DNA of 64,000 bases, taken from JBEKTW01 sp049515655 (lineage in GTDB: Bacteria; Bacteroidota; Ignavibacteria; UBA10030; SZUA-254). The stretch covers positions 1 through 64,000 of the forward strand of contig JBEKTW010000008.1 in NCBI GenBank assembly GCA_049515655.1, written 5' to 3'. The translations under genes were made by a program, and so were the position numbers. Positions 1 to 5,433 of this stretch are shown piece after piece (position 1 is the first letter of the stretch; each line of letters starts with the position of its first letter). The notes under the pieces were generated by a model. That model worked only from the letters and a program-made list of their open reading frames with translations, was not told the DNA's origin and searched no databases.

Positions 1-86
1 ATCTGCAACCGGATTTCTTCCTCAGTTTGGAGGCGAGCTTTCTCATCCTCATAGATTCTCCTTTTTTCTTCGGCTGATAATTCCAT
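1..86 (-). CDS. Partial hypothetical protein of the left-most cassette (N-terminus only)
   Basis: An ATG at 86 on the minus strand opens a frame that runs off the window edge, giving 28 residues. They are strongly charged, beginning MELSAEEKRRIYEDEKARLQ, and predict an amphipathic or coiled helix. A GGGA stretch lies about 8 bases upstream of the ATG. It sits 29 bp to the left of repeat 1, in the same relation as the other cassette genes to the repeat on their 5' side, so it is read as the gene of the next cassette. I do not recognise the family from this fragment. Function unknown. Confidence 0.5.
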   Translation of the reverse strand, partial: MELSAEEKRRIYEDEKARLQTEEEIRLQ

Positions 87-115
87 GTTTAGTCCCTAAT
101 GTTATTTGGCATTTC

Positions 116-250
116 GGCTAACGTCCTGCAAAATAACGCAATGCTTTTGCGAACCTATACATTGATCAATTGCCATGTGAGCAAAAGTATTGAGCGAGGT
201 TTTCTTGTCCTTGGCTCTTATTACCAGCGACGTTATTTTGCTTGTTATGC
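116..250 (-). repeat. attC-like cassette repeat 1
   Basis: 135-bp imperfect palindrome. Core ends are GGCTAAC (116-122) and GTTATGC (244-250). The outer arms GCAAAATAACG (128-138) and CGTTATTTTGC (231-241) are perfectly complementary over 11 bp. The inner arms CAATGCTTTTGC (139-150) and GCAAAAGTATTG (181-192) pair with one G-T. Unpaired GTCCT sits between core and arm on the left only, against two bases on the right. It lies 18 bp beyond the stop of the gene at 270-1097. Confidence 0.8.
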
Positions 251-269
251 GCTGTGCAGCCGCGTGTGC

Positions 270-1097
270 TTATTTGACATAGATCATTTGTTTTGTATAA
301 GTATAAAGCGATGAACGAAGTTGATAAAAATACACGCCACTTGGGATAGATTCTGGATTCCACGAAATGATATGGTTGCCAGGATGTTTTATCTCATTAA
401 CCAAGACTGCGACGCGTCGGCCCAAAACATCAAATATAGAGAGATTAACCCACCCTGCATGTTCTATACTGAAAGATATTGAAGTTGAGGGGTTGAATGG
501 GTTGGGATAGTTTTGTGAAAGATGACAATTGTTTGGTTGAACGCCATGATTATTTGAAACATCAACAATCGTTCCGTACGTGACACCGTTTATCACAGCA
601 CCAGTTAGTTCTTCGGTTAGACCGAGATCACCATAATAGAATATTACACCCAGGCTGTCTGCGATGTCTGTACCAAACCCTGGGATGAAGTCGCTAAAAG
701 AATACACTCTTAGTTGTTTGCCAAATATTGTTCTCAACTGTTCACCATTGTACTCACTATAGCAGATAGTATCACCGACTTGAAGATCAAATTGATACAG
801 GATACATTCGCTACTGTCGTGGGGGGAGTATGCAAACACTTTTTGGCTGTCTGCGCGGAGGTATTCTTGTCCAAGCCCACCTGGACGTATCCAGTTTCTG
901 ATGGCATATTTTTTTCCATTGGCAAGCGTTGTATCGCCAACAACTTTGATCTCATAGCTCCCGACGCTGTCAGATGGGGAAAAGACATATACCTTATATT
1001 TCCATCGATCCCCGACCTGAAGCGGAAAAACGGCGTTCTGTGCATAGGAAATTTCAACAAGAAGCAGACACAAGACAACTAAAGATTTCATGCGCAT
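270..1097 (-). CDS. Secreted protein with C-terminal T9SS sorting domain (cassette A)
   Basis: 275-residue exported protein of unknown activity. The chosen ATG (1097) has GGAGG 11 bases upstream and starts a clear signal peptide, MRMKSLVVLCLLLVEISYAQ; an ATG 18 bp further upstream is in frame but overlaps that GGAGG. The middle is a beta-rich region opening with PLQVGDRWKYKV, a style common in secreted proteins of this group. The last ~80 residues are a type A T9SS sorting domain: NYPNPFNPST, then FDVLGRRVAVLVNE, then SGVYFYQL and a basic end. From family knowledge this tail directs export through the type IX system and is usually removed or anchored at the surface. The gene is alone in its cassette, between repeats 1 and 2. 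No enzyme motif is visible. Confidence 0.85.
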   Translation of the reverse strand: MRMKSLVVLCLLLVEISYAQNAVFPLQVGDRWKYKVYVFSPSDSVGSYEIKVVGDTTLANGKKYAIRNWIRPGGLGQEYLRADSQKVFAYSPHDSSECILYQFDLQVGDTICYSEYNGEQLRTIFGKQLRVYSFSDFIPGFGTDIADSLGVIFYYGDLGLTEELTGAVINGVTYGTIVDVSNNHGVQPNNCHLSQNYPNPFNPSTSISFSIEHAGWVNLSIFDVLGRRVAVLVNEIKHPGNHIISWNPESIPSGVYFYQLRSSLYTYTKQMIYVK

Positions 1098-1143
1098 AAT
1101 TACTTGGACCTCCATTCTTTTTCAGTTCCAGCGGCTGCATAGC

Positions 1144-1274
1144 GCATAACGTCTGTGGTAACAACGCATTGCTTTTGCGAATCTATTCATGAATTAATTG
1201 CCCATGAGCAAAAGCAATGAGTGAGGCTTTATCAAACTGTGACAATTCCAACGTCGTTGTTACCACTGTTATGT
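1144..1274 (-). repeat. attC-like cassette repeat 2
   Basis: 131-bp imperfect palindrome. Core ends are GCATAAC (1144-1150) and GTTATGT (1268-1274). Outer arms GTGGTAACAACG (1155-1166) and CGTTGTTACCAC (1255-1266) are a perfect 12-bp pair. Inner arms CATTGCTTTTGC (1167-1178) and GCAAAAGCAATG (1208-1219) are also a perfect 12-bp pair. Same layout as repeat 1 but with different arm sequences. It separates cassette B from cassette A. Confidence 0.8.
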
Positions 1275-1309
1275 GCTTGTTGCGCGAGCGACCCCACGCT
1301 GAACCTACT

Positions 1310-1843
1310 TCACTTAATTTTCGGGTTCTTGTTGCTCAGGAGTTTGCTTAAGCTAACTCGATAAGACTGTTCTCGCCATTCAACCACATGAGCGCTGGTA
1401 TCTACTGTGACAAAGACTGAATCCGGTGAACCAAGACTGACCTGCGCGTCCACTGTGATAGGGTAGACGAAGTAGTCATCGAGATTCACGACTTCACCCA
1501 TTCGAGTGGAATAGACTTGAACGTTATAATGCCAGAATTGATGACCGCCAGAGCTTTCCAATGTGTAAAGAAAAAATTGTGAGTTGGCCGTCCATCCGAT
1601 AGGGTTGACACGGTGGCCGAGACTTCCGTCCTCAGTATGATCGTTGTAGAATATGACCTTGCCTGTTTTCCCTAGGATCTTAATAACACTTTCGGTGCCA
1701 CCCCAGGGGGGAACTGCTTTGATGTCTCGTATAACTGCGATTCGTCGACCGTCAGGAGACTTGATCGTGTCTGGCAATTGTCCTTGAGCAACTGAGACCA
1801 GTACAATCATGAGGAAGGCAAACCATGGCATTCTAGCTTCCAT
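1310..1843 (-). CDS. Hypothetical secreted protein (cassette B)
   Basis: 177-residue protein of unknown function. The upstream in-frame starts would run into repeat 3, so I use the ATG at 1843, with GAGAGATCGGAA just ahead of it. The ATG at 1831, with GGAAG six bases upstream, is an alternative. The N-terminus is a signal peptide (hydrophobic WFAFLMIVLVSVAQGQ). The mature part starts with SPDGRRIAVIRD and later has GWTANSQFFLYTLES, the kind of repeat-like blade found in TolB/WD-type propellers, although only about one or two blades would fit. No lipobox cysteine and no sorting domain. It is the only gene of its cassette. Function cannot be assigned. Confidence 0.7.
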   Translation of the reverse strand: MEARMPWFAFLMIVLVSVAQGQLPDTIKSPDGRRIAVIRDIKAVPPWGGTESVIKILGKTGKVIFYNDHTEDGSLGHRVNPIGWTANSQFFLYTLESSGGHQFWHYNVQVYSTRMGEVVNLDDYFVYPITVDAQVSLGSPDSVFVTVDTSAHVVEWREQSYRVSLSKLLSNKNPKIK

Positions 1844-1893
1844 TTCCGATCTCTCGCGATTTGTGTGCAATATCCTGGAGCGAGCGCAATAGC

Positions 1894-2024
1894 ACATAAC
1901 GTCTGGCAAAATAATGCAACAGTTTTGCGAATCTATGCATGGACTAATCGCCAGTGAGCGAAACTGTTGAGTGAGGCTTCATCGAACCAAGATATTCCTA
2001 ACGTCATTATTTTGCCTGTTAGCC
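1894..2024 (-). repeat. attC-like cassette repeat 3
   Basis: 131-bp imperfect palindrome with core ends ACATAAC (1894-1900) and GTTAGCC (2018-2024). Outer arms GGCAAAATAATG (1905-1916) and CATTATTTTGCC (2005-2016) pair perfectly. Inner arms CAACAGTTTTGC (1917-1928) and GCGAAACTGTTG (1958-1969) pair with one wobble. Compared with repeats 1 and 2, both sides of each arm have changed together, which keeps the pairing. Confidence 0.8.
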
Positions 2025-2069
2025 GTTCGTGCACCGCCACTTGCACTACCTGCATATAGAAATGGGGGA

Positions 2070-2309
2070 TCAATCCTTCTTTTGGAAGAATGTCTTGAAT
2101 AACTCCATCGACCGTTTCGCCCCTTCATCACTAAACACCACAGACTTAGCCTTGCTTCGAGGATCGCTTATGAATCCCTTCTCGTGGAGTCGATTCATTG
2201 TATCCCAATCTTGACCTTTCCAGGAGCGAATAACACCATGATCCTCAAAACTTGTGAGATGAAGGAGGGCAAGGACCATTTCGTCTATTTTGTCTTTGTC
2301 TATCTGCAT
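2070..2309 (-). CDS. DUF6429 family protein (cassette C)
   Basis: Small 79-residue soluble protein matching the pattern of the DUF6429 family: IDEMVLALLHLT near the N-terminus, then RSWKGQDWDTMNRLHEKG, SDPRSKAKSVVFSDEG and a C-terminal helix. The spacing of these blocks fits the whole family length, so the protein is complete. No molecular function is established for the family to my knowledge; the shape suggests a compact helical or winged-helix-like fold. The start ATG is the only one in frame, with AGGAAG about 12 bases upstream. It is the only gene of its cassette, between repeats 3 and 4. Confidence 0.8.
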   Translation of the reverse strand: MQIDKDKIDEMVLALLHLTSFEDHGVIRSWKGQDWDTMNRLHEKGFISDPRSKAKSVVFSDEGAKRSMELFKTFFQKKD

Positions 2310-2346
2310 GTAGATTCGTACTTCCTTTCTGGTGGCGGTGCATGAC

Positions 2347-2491
2347 GGCTAACGTCTGTGGTAACAACGCATTGCTTTTGCGAATCTATTCATAGAGCAA
2401 TTGCACATGAGCAAAAGCGATGAGCGAGGCTTTATTGAACATTGACATTTCCAGCGCCGTTGTTACCACTCCGTTGTTACCACTGTTATGC
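2347..2491 (-). repeat. attC-like cassette repeat 4, with internal duplication
   Basis: 145-bp imperfect palindrome with core ends GGCTAAC (2347-2353) and GTTATGC (2485-2491). The left outer arm GTGGTAACAACG (2358-2369) can pair with either of two identical right arms (2458-2469 and 2472-2483), because the 14-mer CCGTTGTTACCACT is tandemly duplicated (2457-2470 and 2471-2484). This explains why it is longer than its siblings. Outer arms match repeat 2. Confidence 0.8.
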
Positions 2492-2523
2492 GCAGCCGCT
2501 TGCGTGATCCGTTTGATTGCTGG

Positions 2524-3069
2524 TCACTCATGCGAAGAGGAAACCAGAGTTGCACCGAGTGCCGCAGGAATTGCCTGTAGCCGTTGAGTCTGAACGAAGT
2601 AAGGAATAAGGAAGCTACATGCAAAAAGGAAACTAAGAAAGGAGACTCCACCATTTCCGTTGCTAAACAAGAGAATGATTGAGATCAGCAGACACAATCC
2701 GAAGTAGAACGTTGGTACGTAATTCAAAAAACCGACGAGGACAATTTCTCGCTTGATTGGATCATATTTCAATAATCCACGAATCACTGGTCCATAGTGA
2801 ATCTTGAAAAATTCGAAGGGCTTTTCATGAATCGCAAAATGTTGAGGGTTCACTTCCTTGGCGACTAACGATGCGAACATAGAAGGTTCAATAGCACCTT
2901 GGATTGTCTTACAGTCGAGCCTCTCAGGCTCCTGAAAATGGAAGAAGTACCTCTTTTCAAAAACAGGAATCCCGTGTTCGTAATACCAGCGTACACCCAA
3001 GATATAAAGAACTGGTTCAGTGACGAAAACGATGAGAACGAATACGATTAGTAGAATGAATGATTCCAT
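2524..3069 (-). CDS. Hypothetical membrane protein (cassette D)
   Basis: 181-residue integral membrane protein of unknown family. A strongly hydrophobic N-terminal helix (SFILLIVFVLIVFVTEPVL, residues 3-21) is followed by a ~95-residue polar domain with several aromatics (YFFHFQEPERLD, KIHYGPVIRGLLKYD). Two closely spaced hydrophobic helices follow at about residues 112-134 and 142-160, then a short tail. This predicts three membrane spans with one large soluble domain between the first two. No catalytic signature is visible. There is no strong ribosome binding site ahead of the ATG. It is the only gene of its cassette, between repeats 4 and 5. Confidence 0.65.
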   Translation of the reverse strand: MESFILLIVFVLIVFVTEPVLYILGVRWYYEHGIPVFEKRYFFHFQEPERLDCKTIQGAIEPSMFASLVAKEVNPQHFAIHEKPFEFFKIHYGPVIRGLLKYDPIKREIVLVGFLNYVPTFYFGLCLLISIILLFSNGNGGVSFLSFLFACSFLIPYFVQTQRLQAIPAALGATLVSSSHE

Positions 3070-3108
3070 AAAGCGAATTTATCAATTATTCTTCAAGCAA
3101 GCGGTTGC

Positions 3109-3236
3109 GCATAACGTTTAGGCAAACAACGCAATACTTTTGTGAACCTATAATTCCCATTCTCGTGAACAAAAGTATTGAGCGAGGATTTCAATTCCCA
3201 TGACTTGTTCCAGCGTCGTTGTTTGCCGTGTTAGCT
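3109..3236 (-). repeat. attC-like cassette repeat 5
   Basis: 128-bp imperfect palindrome, core ends GCATAAC (3109-3115) and GTTAGCT (3230-3236). Outer arms GGCAAACAACG (3121-3131) and CGTTGTTTGCC (3217-3227) pair perfectly over 11 bp. Inner arms CAATACTTTTGT and ACAAAAGTATTG also pair perfectly. A third arm sequence variant within the array, with pairing conserved. It separates cassette E from cassette D. Confidence 0.8.
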
Positions 3237-3296
3237 GCCGTTGTTTTGTTAGGGGAAAATGCACGTACAATCAATGCAAGTCCTCCGACGGTTGTG

Positions 3297-4172
3297 CTAA
3301 TTGACTGATTCGCCAATTCTTTCAAAATCGTTGGACCAAAAAATGTATAAAACTTTGCCAAGTATCGCTCTCTTGCCAACAAAGCCGTTGTGTCGACTGT
3401 CTAGGCTCTTATCTCGATTGTCACCTAGAAGAAAGTAATGGCCTTTGGGTACGATTACAGGTCCATATTGGTCTTCGTTCCCTGCGTCACGAGGATAGAT
3501 GTACGGATCCTTTAGCGATGGAGGTTTGATTTCTTGAGAACTGCGTTTTGGAACTAGCGCAGGAGGAGACAGTTCATTGTCGACAAAGGGAATCCCGTCC
3601 TTGATTCGGACTTCCTGTCCCTCGACAGCGATGACACGCTTTATCCATGTAGAGACAGTGTCAAAGGGGTATCGAACGACAGTGTCCCAATGAAAGACCA
3701 CAACATCGCCGGGTCGAACAGGATTCTTGGAATAGTATATCATATCTGCAAAGATAGCTTCGCCTTCGCGTAATGTTGGTTCCATGCTGGGTGCTGAAAT
3801 AATATAGGCCCTCGTTGGAAACACGGGTTTGCTAAGGTAAAAGACAAATCGTAAAAGTAAAGGAACAAGGATGAATGCACCATAGACAAACCAGCGATTG
3901 AACCGTTTAAGTATGAACTGGGCTGACTCCTTTGCGTGCACTGCATTAACGATGGCTGCGCACAATCTGAAGGAGATTTCAAGCATGAAAAAGACAACAC
4001 TTAGGGCATACGATCTGTCGATACCGAAAAATACGAGAAGCCACAACAAAATTACACGTCCACAGGTTACGATGGTCGCTAATTTAAAGTTGCCGTTGTA
4101 CGTAAATCCCAGTCCGGGTTCTACTAATGAACAAATGGCGGCAATGATGGGCTTCCTTTTCTTCTCGTTCAT
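3297..4172 (-). CDS. lepB: Signal peptidase I with N-terminal membrane domain (cassette E)
   Basis: 291 residues from the ATG at 4172, which has GGGA about 10 bases upstream; the longer frame to 4208 has no such site. S26 signal peptidase cleaves signal peptides of exported proteins at the outer face of the inner membrane. The catalytic serine lies in SAPSMEPTL (S129) and the lysine base in WIKRVIAVEGQEV (K178). The family box GDNRDKSLDSR is at 250-260. Both catalytic residues are present, so the enzyme should be active. Before the catalytic part come four or so hydrophobic segments (residues ~8-25, 34-50, 55-75, 97-113), opening with a PGLGFTYNG motif like that of short membrane domains found on some bacterial signal peptidases. 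Being carried on a cassette is unusual for a normally essential housekeeping enzyme; it is probably an extra copy with its own substrates. Confidence 0.9.
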   Translation of the reverse strand: MNEKKRKPIIAAICSLVEPGLGFTYNGNFKLATIVTCGRVILLWLLVFFGIDRSYALSVVFFMLEISFRLCAAIVNAVHAKESAQFILKRFNRWFVYGAFILVPLLLRFVFYLSKPVFPTRAYIISAPSMEPTLREGEAIFADMIYYSKNPVRPGDVVVFHWDTVVRYPFDTVSTWIKRVIAVEGQEVRIKDGIPFVDNELSPPALVPKRSSQEIKPPSLKDPYIYPRDAGNEDQYGPVIVPKGHYFLLGDNRDKSLDSRHNGFVGKRAILGKVLYIFWSNDFERIGESVN

Positions 4173-4198
4173 ATTATATCCCGAATTAAGCTCCAGAT

Positions 4199-4245
4199 AA
4201 CAAAACAATGGCAGCTAACATATGTAATAACGCATCATTGCGTTT
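4199..4245 (-). other. attI-like half site at the recombinase end of the array
   Basis: AACAAAACAATGGCAGCTAA (4199-4218) is complementary in 19 of 20 positions to 3231-3250, the other end of cassette E, so the cassette boundary falls at about 4218/4219. To the right, CATATGTAATAACGCAT resembles the left half of the array repeats (core TAAC then AACGCA). There is no partner right half: a small hairpin AACGCA-TCAT-TGCGTT (4230-4245) follows and abuts the stop codon of the recombinase at 4246. Position and half-site structure fit an attI. Recombination here is inferred. Confidence 0.6.
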
Positions 4246-5199
4246 TTACGTCTTATCTTTTTTGGGCGAACTGAGCAATTTCTGATTCAGAGCGCTCAAT
4301 TGGGTTTCGTCATTTATAATCAGGAAGTCCAGTGGACTCCGGATCCTTCCGAGTGACTTAGGGCTTATATGAGTGTAAATCTCTGTAGTCTTGACGCTCC
4401 GGTGACCAAGTAGCGCCTGGATGTAGCGAATGTCGACTCCCCTGTCGAGGAGATGAGTCGCAAAAGAGTGCCGAAGCGTGTGCATCGAGACTCGTTTCTT
4501 AATCCCAGCAATTCCTATCGCTCCCTCCACCACTGACTGGATACTCCGTTGGCTGAGATGGCGTTCCCGCATGTCAGAAGGGAAAAGCCACCCACTCCTT
4601 CCCAATTTATACTTCTTCCAGTATGAAAATAGCTGACCTCGCAACGACTCGGGAAATATCGTGAACCGGTCAAGCTTCCCTTTAGCGTCCCGAACGTGAA
4701 TCAATCCTCGTTCTCCATCAATGTCCTCAACGCGGAGGCGCACCAATTCACTCACCCTTAATCCACTGGCGTAGGCAAGCATCAACATCGTCCTGTGTTT
4801 CAAATTGTCAACGCAAAGAAACAATCGTTTCACCTCGCCTTCGTTCAACACGTCTGGCAGCCTCTTTTCTTTCTGCGGCCGTGGCAGTTTCCCGATGACA
4901 AACGGCATCTCATACAATTCCACGTAAAGGAATCGCAACGCGTTGAATACCTGATTGACAGAACTCGATGCCTGCTTTTCATCGATGAGCAGGTGAATCA
5001 GATACTCTTTGATATCCTTGTTGGACAAGAGGCGCGGATGGCGCGGGTGAAAATACGTTACAAGTGATCGCAGATTACTTACGTATGCCTTGATCGTCTT
5101 GTGGCTATAATTCCGCAGCCGCATTTCCTTCCGGACGGTCTCAAAAAAACCACCCCCTTTAGGACTTGCCCCTGCCGATGCTCTTCCCTTTTCCATCAT
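4246..5199 (-). CDS. Tyrosine recombinase, XerC/D-like, linked to the cassette array
   Basis: 317-residue site-specific recombinase. The N-terminal SAM-like core-binding domain is at residues ~18-100 (FFETVRKEMRLRNYSHKTIKAY opens it) and the catalytic domain at ~112-290. The catalytic set is complete: R148 in SGLRVSEL, a beta-hairpin lysine (K173/K175), H240 and R243 in HTLRHSFA, H266 in LLGHRS and nucleophile Y275 in YTHIS. After the tyrosine comes GRIRSPLDFL, similar to the C-terminal motif of IntI enzymes (VRSPLD) but also seen in many Bacteroidota recombinases. The extra ~20-residue segment that IntI proteins carry before the HxxR box is absent: only about 50 residues separate FPESL from HTLRH. 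The start is either ATG at 5199 or 5196, behind GGGAGGAGG. It is codirectional with and immediately upstream of the array, so read-through into cassettes is possible. It could alternatively be an unrelated Xer-type resolvase. Confidence 0.9.
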   Translation of the reverse strand: MMEKGRASAGASPKGGGFFETVRKEMRLRNYSHKTIKAYVSNLRSLVTYFHPRHPRLLSNKDIKEYLIHLLIDEKQASSSVNQVFNALRFLYVELYEMPFVIGKLPRPQKEKRLPDVLNEGEVKRLFLCVDNLKHRTMLMLAYASGLRVSELVRLRVEDIDGERGLIHVRDAKGKLDRFTIFPESLRGQLFSYWKKYKLGRSGWLFPSDMRERHLSQRSIQSVVEGAIGIAGIKKRVSMHTLRHSFATHLLDRGVDIRYIQALLGHRSVKTTEIYTHISPKSLGRIRSPLDFLIINDETQLSALNQKLLSSPKKDKT

Positions 5200-5433
5200 G
5201 CCTCCTCCCTTGCTATTTCATTCCTCCTTCATGAAAAACGACCCCCAGTCCAACTCCCATGAAGGTAATAATTCCTTTGTCCATTGTCAACAAATTTTCG
5301 AAAAAATCCTTCGAACAAAATCTTCTTTTCGGAAAGTCTGATCTTCATCCTCGATATATGCATAGAAAAGCCGAAGTGTGGTCCACGCGTGCTCCGCTGG
5401 GAGCACTCCCGCTTGCGGCAAGCTGCGATGCTT

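Larger units (their letters stand above)
1..5199 (-). mobile_element. Integron-like cassette array with adjacent tyrosine recombinase
   Basis: Five complete cassettes (about 122-1149, 1150-1899, 1900-2352, 2353-3114, 3115-4218) and the start of a sixth (1-121) all read on the minus strand, one gene each. Each gene's 3' end lies next to a ~130-bp imperfect palindrome, the position attC has in integron cassettes. A half-site at 4199-4245 sits directly behind the recombinase gene (4246-5199), where attI would be. The two ends of each cassette are complementary to each other over ~15-20 bp and differ from cassette to cassette, as expected if cassettes move as circles. Recombinase and cassettes point the same way, unlike the divergent layout of mobile class 1 integrons. 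Seen: repeats, ends, order. Inferred: mobility and site-specific recombination. The recombinase lacks the IntI-specific segment, so this is not a textbook integron. The array continues beyond the left edge. Confidence 0.75.

Noticed and set aside
116..3236. CRISPR array
   Set aside because: Repeats are ~130 bp, internally palindromic, variable in sequence, and separated by genes of 240-880 bp; no cas genes and no short uniform spacers.
116..3236. REP or MITE insertions unrelated to the recombinase
   Set aside because: Insertions would not leave matching, cassette-specific complementary ends, nor sit behind every gene on one strand, nor end in a half-site at a recombinase.
4246..5199. Housekeeping XerC or XerD
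   Set aside because: The linkage to the array and the RSPLDFL tail favour a dedicated enzyme; not fully excluded without a phylogeny.
5389..5406. Terminator after the lamin-tail gene
   Set aside because: GTGCTCC-GCTG-GGAGCAC forms a hairpin but no T-run follows on either strand.
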